Both the position numbers and the translations under genes were made by a program. Under the pieces are notes generated by a model. The model did not search any database, was not told the origin of the DNA, and saw only the letters and a program-made list of their open reading frames with translations. This document shows positions 16,455 to 26,278 of a stretch of DNA of 64,000 nucleotides, one piece after another. The DNA comes from Janthinobacterium rivuli (lineage in GTDB: Bacteria; Pseudomonadota; Gammaproteobacteria; Burkholderiales; Burkholderiaceae_D): positions 5,208,001 to 5,272,000 of the forward strand of contig NZ_CP121464.1 of assembly GCF_029690045.1 (NCBI RefSeq). The letters are read 5' to 3'. Positions within the stretch are counted from its first letter, which is position 1. Each line of letters starts with the position of its first letter.

Positions 16455-17312
16455 TCAGGAGCAGCGGAAGGTGGCTACGCCCTGGTAATTGGCGCCATTC
16501 GCCAAGACCACCTTGTAGCCGCCCGTGACGAGGTAGCTCCCCGTGCCGCCGTCGCCCAGCGCCAGCAGCATGCCCGAGCTGCCGCCCAGGAAGCCGCCAC
16601 TGATGACCGTCATGGCCGGCGTGTTGATCGTGCCGCTGCCGCTGGCCTTGCCGGTGCTGCCGCCGGCCGTGGCATCGACCGTCATGGCCAGCGCGGCGCC
16701 CGCGGCGCCAAAGGACAAGGTGGCGCTGCCGCTTGCCGTGCCGTAATAGCCGTCCTGCTGCACGCTGGCGCCGCCCGTATAGCTGGGCGCCGTAAACTTG
16801 CCCGCATCACATTGGAAGGTGCCGGAGAAGGGCAAGGCGGCCACCGTGTTGTAGACGCTGTAATGGGCGCTGGCATTGTTGCCGCTCATGACCGTGCTGC
16901 CGCTGCTGCGCGTGAGGGTGCCGGTGAACCACCGTCCCTGCGCAAATGCCGCATCGCCGACAATGTCGCGCGTGATGGCGGGCGTGCCGCTGAAGCTGGC
17001 GCCCGAGATCTCGCTCAGGGCGCCGGAACTGTCTTGCGCCACGCTGCCCAAGGTACCGTAAGCCTGGCTGGCAACGGCCAGCAGCAGGTAGCGCGGGCTC
17101 AGCCCTTTCGCAAACGGCGCGTTGACGCTGCCCGTGTCGCTGCCGGCGGGCGGCGGAATGACCGGTGTCCCAGGAGGGACTGGATTGACGGGCTGGGCCG
17201 GATTCGCGGCAACCTGGGCATCGGAGGAGGAAGAGCCGCCGCCACAGGCACTGAGGGTGGCAGCCAGCAAGACTGGCAGAACAAGGAAGGAGGTGCAGAT
17301 TGGTTTTTTCAT
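16455..17312 (-). CDS. Putative lipoprotein of unknown function
   Basis: The protein has 285 residues from ATG 17312 (MKKPICTSFLVLPVLL) with lipobox LSACGGGSSSS, an N-terminal style common in Burkholderiales surface lipoproteins. A Pro-rich linker (QPVNPVPPGTPVIPPP) follows. The rest is Gly/Ser/Thr-rich with aromatic positions (HYSVYNTVAALPFSGTFQCD, GYKVVLANGANYQG) and two Cys that could pair (FQCD and the C-terminal FRCS), suggesting a secreted beta-rich domain. I do not recognise a family. A longer frame starts further upstream but would bury the signal sequence. It is divergent from the patatin gene. Confidence 0.7.
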   Translation of the reverse strand: MKKPICTSFLVLPVLLAATLSACGGGSSSSDAQVAANPAQPVNPVPPGTPVIPPPAGSDTGSVNAPFAKGLSPRYLLLAVASQAYGTLGSVAQDSSGALSEISGASFSGTPAITRDIVGDAAFAQGRWFTGTLTRSSGSTVMSGNNASAHYSVYNTVAALPFSGTFQCDAGKFTAPSYTGGASVQQDGYYGTASGSATLSFGAAGAALAMTVDATAGGSTGKASGSGTINTPAMTVISGGFLGGSSGMLLALGDGGTGSYLVTGGYKVVLANGANYQGVATFRCS

Positions 17313-17481
17313 GTATCTCTTATCAGTCAAAAAAAGGCAAGGACGGCACGCTTGCAATGCATCTTTAGTTTTCAAATAATATTGCTTTTTCCTCTCAACT
17401 GTCGCACGCCTGCCACCGTCCTTTGGCACGGCATGACGCTACAATCGCTACAATAGGCAATCGCCACCAGCCGCCACGCGC

Positions 17482-18573
17482 ATGTCCTTCACCCTGCCTG
17501 CTTCGTCCGCCATCACCATCCGCCTGGGCCGCCGCGCCCGCGCCCGCATTGCCGAAAACGGCTTGCGCGCCAGCGACATCGCCATCGTCCCTGCCGCCGC
17601 GGGCGGGCCGAAAGGCTTGATCCTGCACCAGCTCGATTGCTGGCTGTTCGGTGATTTTCTGGCGCAGGCGCCGCGCCCGCGCCACTTCGTCGGCGCCTCG
17701 ATCGGCGCCTGGCGCATGGCCGCCGCCGTGTTCCCCGACCCGGTGGCCGCGCAGCGCCGCCTGGTGCGCGCATACGTGGGCCAGCGCTATCCCGACAAGC
17801 CCGAGGCGGCGCACGTCAGCCGCACCTGCCGCGCCCTGCTCGACGCCGTCCTCGATGGCAAGGATGCGCAGCTGCTGCAGCACGAGCGCCACAGCCTGTC
17901 GGTGCTGGCCGTGCGCGGCGTCGGCGCGCTGGCGCAGCCGGGCAAATGGCGCGACCGGCGCGGCTTCCTGCTGGCGGCCGCCGGCAACGCCGTGGCGCGC
18001 GCGCGCCTGGCCGCCTCGCTGGAACGCGCCGTGTTCCATGCCGGGCCGGATGGCGCCAGCTGGCTGCGCTCGCGCTTCGACGCCTTTCATTCCCACTTCG
18101 TGCCGCTGGCGCAGGAGAACCTGCGCGACGCGCTGCTCGCTTCCGGTTCCATCCCGCTGGTGCTCGATGCCGTGACGGACATCGCCGGTGCGCCGCCCGG
18201 GCGCTACTGGGACGGCGGCCTGGTCGACTACCATTTGCACCTGCCCTACCAGCGCGAACCGGATCTGGTGCTGTACCCGCATTTTGCCGACCATATCGTG
18301 CCAGGCTGGCTGGACAAGGCCATGCCTTGGCGCCGCGCGCGCAGCGGCGATAGCGCACTCGACAACATGATCCTCGTCTCGCCCTCGCCCGCCTTCGTGG
18401 CCAGCCTGCCGAACGGCAAACTGCCGGACCGGCGCGACTTCCCCCACTACGGGCAAGACCACGCGGCGCGCATGCGCGACTGGCGCCGCGCCATCGCGGA
18501 AAGCGAACGCATGGCGGCCGCCTTCGCCCGCTGGGCCGAGCAGCCCGACCTGCGCCAGGCGCTCGACCTGTAG
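17482..18573 (+). CDS. Patatin-like phospholipase family protein
   Basis: The 363-residue protein has the patatin Ser-Asp dyad layout: an oxyanion-hole segment AAAGGPKGL near residue 39, the nucleophile elbow GASIGAWR near 71, and the second catalytic motif WDGGLVDYH near 243. Patatins hydrolyse acyl esters of lipids. There is no signal peptide, so it probably acts in the cytosol or at the inner leaflet. It stands alone between a divergent lipoprotein gene and a chemoreceptor gene, so its substrate cannot be inferred from context. Two TACAAT sequences lie just upstream (17440, 17449), but no good -35 partner is visible. Confidence 0.87.
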   Translation: MSFTLPASSAITIRLGRRARARIAENGLRASDIAIVPAAAGGPKGLILHQLDCWLFGDFLAQAPRPRHFVGASIGAWRMAAAVFPDPVAAQRRLVRAYVGQRYPDKPEAAHVSRTCRALLDAVLDGKDAQLLQHERHSLSVLAVRGVGALAQPGKWRDRRGFLLAAAGNAVARARLAASLERAVFHAGPDGASWLRSRFDAFHSHFVPLAQENLRDALLASGSIPLVLDAVTDIAGAPPGRYWDGGLVDYHLHLPYQREPDLVLYPHFADHIVPGWLDKAMPWRRARSGDSALDNMILVSPSPAFVASLPNGKLPDRRDFPHYGQDHAARMRDWRRAIAESERMAAAFARWAEQPDLRQALDL

Positions 18574-18694
18574 CACGGGCGAGACTGCAACAGGTGCCAA
18601 AACAAGCGCGCTTTTCCCTCGCCTATTGGTCACTTATCAGTGCATACTATGTCGCACAGGCAATTAAATCCCCTCTGCGACAGGAGCTCCAACC

Positions 18695-20413
18695 ATGCAC
18701 GCCCTCTCCCACCTTCGTATCGGCACGCGCCTGGCTGCAGGCTTCGCGCTGGTGCTGCTGCTGTCCGTGATCTCCACCTCGTACGCGCTGTACAGCGCCC
18801 ACGTGAATGCCGAAGCGACGCGGCAAATGATGGAAAAACCGCTGGCCAAGGAACGCCTCGTCTCGGACTGGTACGTGCTGATTTATTCGGCCATCGCGCG
18901 CACGTCGATGATCGCCAAAAGCACGGATGAAACCCTGTCCAGCGTGTTTGCCGACACCATCGCCGACAGCACGAAACAGGGCAGCGAACTGCTGAAGAAA
19001 ATCGAGGCGCTGCTCGACAGCGACGAGGAAAAAGCCATCTTCAAATCGTCCATCGCCGAACGCGTCAAGTACCAGGACGCCAAGACCCTGGTGATGAATG
19101 CGCGCAAGGCCGGCGACGCGGCGCAGGCGGAAAGCACTTACCGCGACAGCTTCGCGCCGGCCGCCGCCAAATACCAGAACAACGTCAAGGCCCTGCTGTC
19201 GCAGCAGCGCCAGGCCATCGACGCCACGGCGCACGCGATCGAGGCGGCCAACGGGCGCAGCTTCACACTGCTGCTGACCTTGTGCGTGCTGGTGGTGGCG
19301 CTGGGCAGCGTCTGCGCCTGGCTGATCACGCGCTCGATCACGCAACCATTGAAGGCCGCCGTGAAGGTCGCCGAAACGGTGGCCGATGGCGACTTGCGCA
19401 CGCATTTCGGCGCGCCCGCCAGCGATGAAATCGGCGACCTGATGCGCGCGCTGCACGGCATGAACGAGGCACTGCGCAAGGTGGTGTCGGAAGTGCAGAC
19501 GGGCACCAATGCGATCGCCACGGCGTCGGGCGAAATCGCCGCCGGCAACCAGGATCTGTCGGCGCGCACGGAGCAGCAGGCCAGTTCGCTGGAAGAGACG
19601 GCGTCGTCGATGGAAGAACTGACCAGCACCGTCAAGCAGAATGCGGACAATGCGCGCCAGGCCAACCAGATGGCGGTAGCCGCCTCCGGCGTGGCCGAAC
19701 GGGGCGGCAGCATCGTCAGCCAGGTGGTCGACACCATGGGCGCCATCGATACGGCATCGACGAAAATCGTCGACATCATCGGCGTCATCGACGGCATCGC
19801 CTTCCAGACGAATATCCTGGCCTTGAACGCGGCCGTCGAAGCGGCGCGCGCCGGTGAGCAGGGGCGCGGCTTTGCTGTCGTCGCCACGGAAGTGCGCAGC
19901 CTGGCGCAGCGCTCGGCCGCGGCGGCGCGCGAAATCAAGACCCTGATCGGCGACTCGGTGGAGCAGGTCAACAACGGCACGCGGCTGGTGCAGCAGGCCG
20001 GCAACACCATGGGCGAAGTGGTCGACAGCGTGCGCCGGGTCACCGACATCATGGCCGAAATCACTGCCGCCAGCGCCGAGCAAAGCATGGGCATCGACCA
20101 GGTCAACCAGGCCATCGCGCAGATGGACCAGGTGACGCAGCAAAATGCGGCCCTGGTGGAAGAAGCGGCGGCAGCGGCCGAAAGCATGCAGGACCAGGCG
20201 GCGCGCCTGGCGCAAGTGGCGGCCGGCTTCCAGCTCGAACACACGGCCGCGGCGGCGCCGGTGCGCACCGCGCGGCCGGCGCCCACCCAGCTGGCCAAGC
20301 CGGCGGCCAACAGCGCCACCGCCAGGAAGCCCAGCATCGCAACCAGGAGTACGCCAGCCCCGCGCAAGCCCCAGGCGCAGGTGGCTGGCGAGCAGGATTG
20401 GGAAGAGTTTTAA
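18695..20413 (+). CDS. Methyl-accepting chemotaxis protein
   Basis: The receptor has 572 residues. The first membrane helix is at about 13-32 ([20 protein letters not shown]), followed by a periplasmic four-helix-bundle type sensor of about 155 residues. The second helix is at about 190-212 ([20 protein letters not shown]), then a HAMP domain ([14 protein letters not shown]). The long cytoplasmic coiled coil has the invariant hairpin tip [20 protein letters not shown] and [15 protein letters not shown]. The C-terminal DWEEF is a typical CheR/CheB docking pentapeptide on a flexible Ala/Pro linker, so this is a high-abundance, Tar/Tsr-like receptor. The ligand is unknown. A sigma-28 match upstream is too weak to call. 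Confidence 0.95.
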   Translation: MHALSHLRIGTRLAAGFALVLLLSVISTSYALYSAHVNAEATRQMMEKPLAKERLVSDWYVLIYSAIARTSMIAKSTDETLSSVFADTIADSTKQGSELLKKIEALLDSDEEKAIFKSSIAERVKYQDAKTLVMNARKAGDAAQAESTYRDSFAPAAAKYQNNVKALLSQQRQAIDATAHAIEAANGRSFTLLLTLCVLVVALGSVCAWLITRSITQPLKAAVKVAETVADGDLRTHFGAPASDEIGDLMRALHGMNEALRKVVSEVQTGTNAIATASGEIAAGNQDLSARTEQQASSLEETASSMEELTSTVKQNADNARQANQMAVAASGVAERGGSIVSQVVDTMGAIDTASTKIVDIIGVIDGIAFQTNILALNAAVEAARAGEQGRGFAVVATEVRSLAQRSAAAAREIKTLIGDSVEQVNNGTRLVQQAGNTMGEVVDSVRRVTDIMAEITAASAEQSMGIDQVNQAIAQMDQVTQQNAALVEEAAAAAESMQDQAARLAQVAAGFQLEHTAAAAPVRTARPAPTQLAKPAANSATARKPSIATRSTPAPRKPQAQVAGEQDWEEF

Positions 20414-20441
20414 GGCGGGCAACAGGGCCCGTCAAAATGGT

Positions 20442-20470
20442 TTGACAGCGCCGTGGCGCGCGAGGATACT
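20442..20470 (+). promoter_or_regulatory. Sigma-70-like promoter upstream of the TPR lipoprotein gene
   Basis: A perfect -35 TTGACA (20442-20447), a 17-bp spacer and a -10 GATACT (20465-20470, four of six consensus positions) lie 73 nt upstream of the ATG at 20544. This fits independent transcription of that gene rather than readthrough from the chemoreceptor gene. Confidence 0.5.
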
Positions 20471-20543
20471 GGCTTCAGGTGGCATGGCGCTCCACCGGCA
20501 GCAATACGTGTTGCGCCTGACATCGCTCTGCGGGAGCACGAAC

Positions 20544-21722
20544 ATGAAACGTATCAGAGAACAGCTGCGCCTGGCCTTCCTGTCCCCCTTGCTGCTGTGC
20601 GCAGCCCTTGCCGGCTGCGCCACGGCCCCCGTCACGCCGCCTCCGCCCGACCTGTTCAACGATGCCAGCTTTGCCGCGCCGGCCGTGCCGGTCGACCCGC
20701 AGCAGGCGTTTGCCATGAGCGAGGCCATGCGGCTTTATGTGCGTGTCGATATCGCGCGCGAGGCGCGCAGCAAGAATCCCCGCCGCGCGCTGGCCGATGC
20801 CCTGCGCAACCGGGCCGGGCTGCAGCTGGAATATGATGCCGCCATGACGCGCACGGCGGCGCAAGCGTTCGATGCGCGCAGCGGAAATTGCCTGTCGCTG
20901 GTGCTGATGACGGCGGCACTGGCCAAGGAGATGGGGCTGGAAGTACGTTACCAGGTGGTCCTGGGCGAAGAGAGCTGGAGCCGCAGCGGTGACATGTATT
21001 TCGTCGCCGGCCACGTCAATCTCGCGCTGGAACGCCGCCCCCTCAGCAATGCGGTCGGCTACGATTCCGATGCCATCCTGCTCATCGACTTCCTGCCCGG
21101 CGAAGACCTCGTCGGCCAGCGCACGCAGGAAGTGCGCGAGGCAACCATCCTGGCCATGTACCTCAACAATCGCGCCGCCGAAACCATGGCCAGCGGCGAG
21201 CTCGATCAAGCCTACTGGTATGCCCGCGCCGCCATCCTGCAAGACCCCACGTTTGCGGGCTCCTTCAATACCATGGGCATCATCCAGCTGCGCCACGGCG
21301 ATACCGAACCGGCGCGGCGCACGCTCGCTTACGCACTGGAGCGCTCGCCATCGAACCCCGTGCTGCTGTCCAACCTGGCGCAGGCGCTCGACGGCCTGGG
21401 ACGCGCGGGCGAAGCGCAGCTGCTGCGGCGCAAATTGCTGGCCCTGCAGCCAGAGCCGCCGTTCCACTTTTTTAACCAGGGCCAGCGCGCCATGGAAACG
21501 GCCGACTACCAGGAAGCGGCGCGCCTGTTCAAGCGCGAGATCGCGCGCGACCCCTACTACCATGAATTCCACTTCTGGCTGGCGCAGGCGTATGCGCGCA
21601 TGGGACAGCTGGCGCAGGCCGGACGCCAGCTGGAACTGGCGATGGACAACAGCACCACGCGCAGCGAGCACGGACTATACGCGGCCAAGCTGCAGCGCCT
21701 GCGCGCCGCCAGCGCGCATTAG
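20544..21722 (+). CDS. Lipoprotein with transglutaminase-like domain and TPR repeats
   Basis: The protein has 392 residues from ATG 20544 behind a CGGGAG site. The signal peptide ends in the lipobox ALAGC. The first half contains a transglutaminase-like core: ARSGNCLSLVLMTAALAKEMGLEVRY has the Cys in the usual position, and AGHVNLAL could supply the His. The second half consists of TPR-like repeats (AYWYARAAILQDPTFAGSFN, YALERSPSNPVLLSNLAQAL, EFHFWLAQAYARMGQLAQAG). It is probably a periplasmic outer-membrane-bound scaffold or peptidase-like protein. The substrate is unknown. It is convergent with hemW. Confidence 0.78.
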   Translation: MKRIREQLRLAFLSPLLLCAALAGCATAPVTPPPPDLFNDASFAAPAVPVDPQQAFAMSEAMRLYVRVDIAREARSKNPRRALADALRNRAGLQLEYDAAMTRTAAQAFDARSGNCLSLVLMTAALAKEMGLEVRYQVVLGEESWSRSGDMYFVAGHVNLALERRPLSNAVGYDSDAILLIDFLPGEDLVGQRTQEVREATILAMYLNNRAAETMASGELDQAYWYARAAILQDPTFAGSFNTMGIIQLRHGDTEPARRTLAYALERSPSNPVLLSNLAQALDGLGRAGEAQLLRRKLLALQPEPPFHFFNQGQRAMETADYQEAARLFKREIARDPYYHEFHFWLAQAYARMGQLAQAGRQLELAMDNSTTRSEHGLYAAKLQRLRAASAH

Positions 21723-21736
21723 CGCATCAGGCAGCG

Positions 21737-23011
21737 TCAGTCTTCCAGGAACATCTGCTGCAGGTCGTTCAGGAAGGACAATCCCAGCGCCGTCGGGCGG
21801 ATGACCTGGTGGTCGCGGTACAGCAAGCCTTTCGCTTCGGCCGCATTCAGCGGCTGCTCGATGGCGTTGAGAGCCAGGCCCGTGCGCTCCGCGAACAGGT
21901 TCGGCGCAAAGCCCTGCGTCAGGCGCAGGGTATTGAGCATGAATTCAAAACCCATTTCCTCGCGTGCCAGTTCGCGCTCTTCCTGCACCGGGTTACCGGC
22001 TAGTACCGCGTCCATGTAGGCACGCGGCTGCTTGTAGCGGGCCTGGCGCAGCACGCGGTGCGGGAACGAAATCTTCGAATGCGCGCCCGCGCCGATGCCC
22101 AGATAATCGCCGAATTCCCAGTAATTGCGGTTGTGCTTGGCCTGCCGACCCGGCTGCGCATAGGCCGACACTTCGTAGCGGCCATAACCGGCCTGCGCCG
22201 CGCGCGCGGCCACCATGTCGGCGATGTCGGCGCTCTCGTCGTCATCCGGCAGCACCGGCGGATACTTGGCGAACAAGGTGTTCGGTTCGAGCGTCAGGTG
22301 GTACAGCGACAAATGCGGCGGCGCGAACGACAGCGCCGTTTCCAGGTCCTGCCGCGCTTCGGCCAGGGTTTGCGTGGGCAGCGCGTACATCAGGTCGAGA
22401 TTGAAATTGTCAAAGTTGGCGTGCGCGATCTCCACCGCGCGGCGCGCCTCGTTGTCGTCGTGGATGCGTCCCAGCGCCTGCAAATGGCGGCCATTGAAGC
22501 TCTGGATGCCGATCGACAAACGATTGATGCCGCTGGCCCGGTAAGACTTGAATTTTTCCGCTTCAAAGGTGCCCGGATTGGCTTCCATGGTGATTTCGCA
22601 ATCGAGCTCCAGTGGCAGCAGAGTGCGCACGTCCGACATCAACCGGTCCAGGCCCGCCGCCGACATCAGGCTGGGCGTGCCGCCGCCGATGAAAATCGTG
22701 TGGATCTTGCGGCCCCAGATCAGCGGCAGCGCCATTTCCAGGTCCAGCCGCAGGGCGGCCAGGTATTCGGCTTCCGGCAAGTCGCCGCGCACCTCGTGCG
22801 AATTGAAATCGCAATACGGGCATTTTTTCACGCACCACGGGAAATGGATGTACAGCGACAGCGGCGGCAGGGCCGTCAGGTTCAGCGCGCCCGGCTGCAG
22901 GTATTTCAGGGCCGCTCCGGCCACGCCGGAAATGCCTGCCTGCGGCGCGGGCGACGCTCCGGGCTTGGCTGCCGACCTGGCAACGGCGCCCACCAGTTTG
23001 ATCGGGATCAT
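21737..23011 (-). CDS. hemW: Radical SAM heme chaperone HemW
   Basis: The 424-residue protein has the HemW cluster motif CVKKCPYC (CxxxCxxC) within LYIHFPWCVKKCPYCDF, followed by GGGTPSLMSAAGLDRLM and INRLSIGIQSF, and the C-terminal HemN-type region (GIGAGAHSKIS). HemW binds heme and is thought to insert it into acceptor proteins. It is often misannotated as coproporphyrinogen oxidase. The N-terminus is about 45 residues longer than needed, so an internal start is possible, but ATG 23011 overlaps the rdgB stop by 4 nt, supporting coupling. It is the last gene of the rph-rdgB-hemW transcript. Confidence 0.93.
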   Translation of the reverse strand: MIPIKLVGAVARSAAKPGASPAPQAGISGVAGAALKYLQPGALNLTALPPLSLYIHFPWCVKKCPYCDFNSHEVRGDLPEAEYLAALRLDLEMALPLIWGRKIHTIFIGGGTPSLMSAAGLDRLMSDVRTLLPLELDCEITMEANPGTFEAEKFKSYRASGINRLSIGIQSFNGRHLQALGRIHDDNEARRAVEIAHANFDNFNLDLMYALPTQTLAEARQDLETALSFAPPHLSLYHLTLEPNTLFAKYPPVLPDDDESADIADMVAARAAQAGYGRYEVSAYAQPGRQAKHNRNYWEFGDYLGIGAGAHSKISFPHRVLRQARYKQPRAYMDAVLAGNPVQEERELAREEMGFEFMLNTLRLTQGFAPNLFAERTGLALNAIEQPLNAAEAKGLLYRDHQVIRPTALGLSFLNDLQQMFLED

Positions 23012-23592
23012 CGCAGCTTTTCCACCAGCGCGCGCAGGGCCTGACCACGGTGCGACAGCGCGTTCTTTTCATCGGACGTCAGTTCGGCCGCGCACTTGCC
23101 CAGCGCGGGAAGGAAGAAATGCGGATCGTAGCCGAAGCCGCCGTTGCCACGCGGCGTGGCGATCATCTCGCCATTCCAGCGGCCATCGGCGATCACGGGC
23201 TGCGGGTCGTCCGCATGGCGCACGTACACCAGCACGCAGTAGTAATAGGCGGACTTGTCGGCATGCGCTTCCAGGTCGGCGATCAGCTTGGCGCTGTTGG
23301 CGGCATCCGATTTCGGCTCGCCCGCATAGCGGGCCGAGTACACGCCTGGCGCGCCGCCGAGCGCATTGACGCACACGCCGGAATCGTCGGCCAGCGCCGG
23401 CAAGCCCGTCAGGCGCGACGCGTGGCGCGCCTTTTGCAGGGCGTTTTCAACGAAGGTGTGGAATGGTTCGTCGCTTTCCGGCACGGCGTACTCGCCCTGG
23501 GCGTGGACGGAAAAACCGATGGTCGAGAGCAGCTCGTTGAATTCCTTGAGCTTGCCGGCGTTGTTGGAGGCGAGGATGAGGCGTTGGGTCAT
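23008..23592 (-). CDS. rdgB: XTP/dITP diphosphatase (RdgB/HAM1)
   Basis: The 194-residue protein starts at ATG 23592 (MTQRLILASNNAGKLKEF), the conserved family start. A longer frame of 28 extra residues is rejected. Further signatures are ADDSGVCVNALGGAPGVYSARYAG and GGFGYDPHFFLP. The enzyme removes non-canonical purine triphosphates (ITP, dITP, XTP) from the nucleotide pool, releasing pyrophosphate. It lies downstream of rph with a 138-bp gap and overlaps hemW by 4 nt, the standard Burkholderiales order. Confidence 0.96.
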   Translation of the reverse strand: MTQRLILASNNAGKLKEFNELLSTIGFSVHAQGEYAVPESDEPFHTFVENALQKARHASRLTGLPALADDSGVCVNALGGAPGVYSARYAGEPKSDAANSAKLIADLEAHADKSAYYYCVLVYVRHADDPQPVIADGRWNGEMIATPRGNGGFGYDPHFFLPALGKCAAELTSDEKNALSHRGQALRALVEKLR

Positions 23593-23730
23593 GTCAGTAG
23601 TCCGGTTGAAGTGCCGACATTGTAAACCTTTTGCGCTCCCCTCACCTTGGCCCGCCGCCGCGCTCAACGGCGGCAAGTGTGGGCTTTTTGCCCGGCGTGG
23701 CGGGCAGCGATGTGTAAATCTATGTAAAGA

Positions 23731-24459
23731 TCAGATCCCCAAAGCCTGCTTCTGCAGGGCGATCAGGTCGGCGATGCCGCCCTGTGCCAGGTCCAGCAAA
23801 CGGTTCATGCCGGCGCGGTCGAAGGCGGCGCCTTCGGCCGTGCCTTGCACTTCGATGAAGTGGCCCGCTTCCGTCATGACCACGTTCATGTCCGTGTCGC
23901 AGCCCGAGTCTTCCACGTAATCGAGGTCCAGCACCGGCATGCCCTGGTAGACGCCCACCGAGATGGCGGCGACGAAGCTTTTCACGGGAATGGCGGTGAT
24001 CGCGCCGCGCGCCTGCAGCTGGGAAAACGCGTCATACGCAGCCACCATGGCGCCCGTGATCGAGGCCGTGCGCGTGCCGCCATCGGCCTGGATGACGTCG
24101 CAATCGAGGTGCAGGGTGCGTTCGCCGAAGGCCTGCAAATCAAAGGCGGCGCGCAGCGAGCGGCCGATCAGGCGCTGGATTTCCTGCGTGCGGCCGGACT
24201 GCTTGCCGCGCGCCGCTTCGCGGTCCATGCGCGTGTGCGTCGAGCGCGGCAGCATGCCGTACTCGGCCGTCAACCAGCCCTGGCCCTTGCCTTTCAGAAA
24301 ACCCGGCACCTTGTCTTCGATGCTGGCGGTGCAGATGACCTTGGTGTCGCCGCACTCGATCAGCACCGAGCCTTCGGCATGCTTGGTGTACTGGCGGGTG
24401 ATGCGGATGGCGCGCAGCGCGTCGACGGTGCGGCCGCTCGGGCGGGATTCAAATGTCAT
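23731..24459 (-). CDS. rph: Ribonuclease PH
   Basis: The protein has 242 residues, full length for the family, which matters because some laboratory strains carry truncated rph. Motifs include [51 protein letters not shown] and the RNase PH core [17 protein letters not shown]. It is a phosphorolytic 3'-5' exonuclease that trims tRNA and other RNA 3' ends. It is first in the leftward group with rdgB and hemW and divergent from yicC. Confidence 0.96.
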   Translation of the reverse strand: MTFESRPSGRTVDALRAIRITRQYTKHAEGSVLIECGDTKVICTASIEDKVPGFLKGKGQGWLTAEYGMLPRSTHTRMDREAARGKQSGRTQEIQRLIGRSLRAAFDLQAFGERTLHLDCDVIQADGGTRTASITGAMVAAYDAFSQLQARGAITAIPVKSFVAAISVGVYQGMPVLDLDYVEDSGCDTDMNVVMTEAGHFIEVQGTAEGAAFDRAGMNRLLDLAQGGIADLIALQKQALGI

Positions 24460-24682
24460 GGGGTGTCCTGTGTGATTGGGGTTGCGGCAGCGATTTTACC
24501 ACCGCGCGCCCGTGTATTTGCAGTCATGCAACAGCGCAGGACGCAATGGCGGGCCGCACACACATGATCCCTACAATCCTGCCCCGCCAAACACAATTTT
24601 CTTTACAATGCCGTAAAACGCACACTATTCAGCAATTTTCAGGCCATCGTGTACTTCGGTCTGTTTTGCGGCGCGGGCGGTA

Positions 24683-24712
24683 TTGCCTGCGCTGGCTGAT
24701 TAAGTGTATAAG
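24683..24712 (+). promoter_or_regulatory. Possible sigma-70 promoter upstream of yicC
   Basis: TTGCCT (24683-24688) and TATAAG (24707-24712) are separated by 18 bp and lie in the 285-bp divergent region between rph and yicC, ending about 32 nt before the proposed yicC start. Spacing and hexamers are acceptable but not strong. Confidence 0.35.
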
Positions 24713-24744
24713 TGACTGTATACAAGACCAAATCGGGGAATCCT

Positions 24745-25650
24745 TTGAGCATTTCAAGCATGACAGGCTACGCGGTTGCCACCAGCGAAGGTGCTGCAGG
24801 CACACTGACAATTGAAATCAAGAGCGTCAACTCGCGCTTTCTCGACCTGCAATTCCGGATCAACGACGATCTGCGGGCCCTGGAGCCTGACTTGCGCGCC
24901 GCCGTCATGTCCGCCATCACGCGCGGCAAAGTCGAGGTACGCCTGAGCTTTGGCCGCAAGGCGGCGACGGCCGGCACGCAGGCGCTGAACCTGCCCCTGC
25001 TGGCCGAACTGGCGCGCCTGCAAAACGAAGTGGGCCAGCATTTTGTCTCCGCTCCCGTCATGACGGTGGCCGAACTGCTGCGCTGGCCTGGCGTCATCGA
25101 AGAAGCGCAAGTGGGACAGGAGTCCCTGCAGGCGGACGTGGGCGCGCTGACCAAGCGTACCGTGGCGGCCTTCGTCGACAGCCGCAAGCGCGAAGGCGCC
25201 GCGCTCGAAGCCGTGCTGCTGTCGCGCATCGAAGCGATGGAAGCCATCGTCAAGCGCATCACGCCATTGATACCGCAAGTGGTGGCGGCCTTCCAGCAAA
25301 AAGCCATCGAGCGCATGCAGGATGCGCTGGGCCTGGCCAGCCAGGGCTCGAATTCAGCCCTGTCGCGCCAGGACGCCATGGAACGCATCCGCCAGGAAGT
25401 GATTTTGTACGGCATCCGCATCGACGTGTCGGAAGAGCTGGCGCGCCTGTCGGCCCACCTGGGCGAAACGCGCCACATCCTCACCAAGGGCGGGCAAGTG
25501 GGCAAGCGCCTCGACTTCATGATGCAGGAACTGAACCGCGAAGCCAACACGCTGGGCGCCAAGGCGTCCGTCAAGGAACTGGCCGACGCCTCGATGGACT
25601 TGAAGCTGCTGATCGAGCAGATGCGCGAACAGGTGCAGAACCTGGAATAA
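24745..25650 (+). CDS. yicC: YicC family endoribonuclease/stress protein
   Basis: I place the start at the TTG at 24745, five bases after GGGGA, giving a 301-residue protein that begins SISSMTGYAVATSEG, as in betaproteobacterial relatives. The ATG within that segment (24760) is an alternative. Family signatures are SMTGYA, SVNSRFLDLQFRI, AITRGKVEVRLSF and the C-terminal DUF1732 region GKRLDFMMQELNREANTLG. YicC proteins are described as endoribonucleases affecting small-RNA turnover. The gene is immediately upstream of doxX (convergent) and near gmk, as is usual. Confidence 0.92.
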   Translation: MSISSMTGYAVATSEGAAGTLTIEIKSVNSRFLDLQFRINDDLRALEPDLRAAVMSAITRGKVEVRLSFGRKAATAGTQALNLPLLAELARLQNEVGQHFVSAPVMTVAELLRWPGVIEEAQVGQESLQADVGALTKRTVAAFVDSRKREGAALEAVLLSRIEAMEAIVKRITPLIPQVVAAFQQKAIERMQDALGLASQGSNSALSRQDAMERIRQEVILYGIRIDVSEELARLSAHLGETRHILTKGGQVGKRLDFMMQELNREANTLGAKASVKELADASMDLKLLIEQMREQVQNLE

Positions 25651-25657
25651 GCTCCCT

Positions 25658-26068
25658 TCAGGCCAGGCGCGCTCCGGCGCGCCCCTTGTCGCTGGCGGCG
25701 ATGACGACGCAGGCGACAAACAGCACGATGCTGTATTCCACGCCGCCGGCGCCATGCTCGCCCACGAACCAGCCCTTGGCCGCATGCACGATGGCGATGC
25801 CGCCGATGCAGATCACCATCAGCCCGGCCGCCGCCCAGCGCGTGTACTTGCCGGCGATGAGCAAACTGCCGCAAACGATTTCGACGACGGTAATCGCCCA
25901 CACCACGGCCAGACCGTAGATGAACCCCTTGTCTTCCAGGAAACCGGCAAAGCGGGGAATGGTGCCATTGGCGATGCGCGTGATCGCATGCGCCATGAAC
26001 ATCACGGCGATGGCCACGCGCAGCAGCAACATGGCCTGGGCGGAACTGAGAAACGGGAAATTCTTCAT
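25658..26068 (-). CDS. DoxX family membrane protein
   Basis: The small membrane protein has 136 residues and four predicted helices (MLLLRVAIAVMFMAHAI, IYGLAVVWAITVVEIVCG, AAAGLMVICIGGIAIVH, YSIVLFVACVVIAASD). The conserved first-helix Arg and the helix spacing fit DoxX-type proteins. The biochemical role is uncertain; related proteins are linked to quinone or redox partners. It is convergent with yicC, with seven bases between the stops. Confidence 0.85.
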   Translation of the reverse strand: MKNFPFLSSAQAMLLLRVAIAVMFMAHAITRIANGTIPRFAGFLEDKGFIYGLAVVWAITVVEIVCGSLLIAGKYTRWAAAGLMVICIGGIAIVHAAKGWFVGEHGAGGVEYSIVLFVACVVIAASDKGRAGARLA

Positions 26069-26278
26069 GCGCGCATCCTGTCGGCAAATAGTTATTAAGA
26101 AAAAACCATTCCAAATTAAATAACTATTTCCTCAAGATAACAAGCAAAATATGCACAAGCCTGGCGGCAAGGCGCATCGCGGGGCTGGCTCACCGCCTTG
26201 CCTCTTGGTAAAATACCGGATTGGGCGGCGCCCATGCAAGCGCACACGCCGCCATCACACGCATATGGAAAGATCCGC

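Noticed and set aside
17482..18573. Patatin-like lipase as a third T6SS lipase effector
   Set aside because: It lies on the opposite strand beyond tal and a lipoprotein gene, with no adaptor or immunity gene nearby, so nothing ties it to the VgrG island.
18620..18660. Sigma-28 promoter before the chemoreceptor gene
   Set aside because: The best 8-11-8 alignment matches only about half of the consensus at each element.
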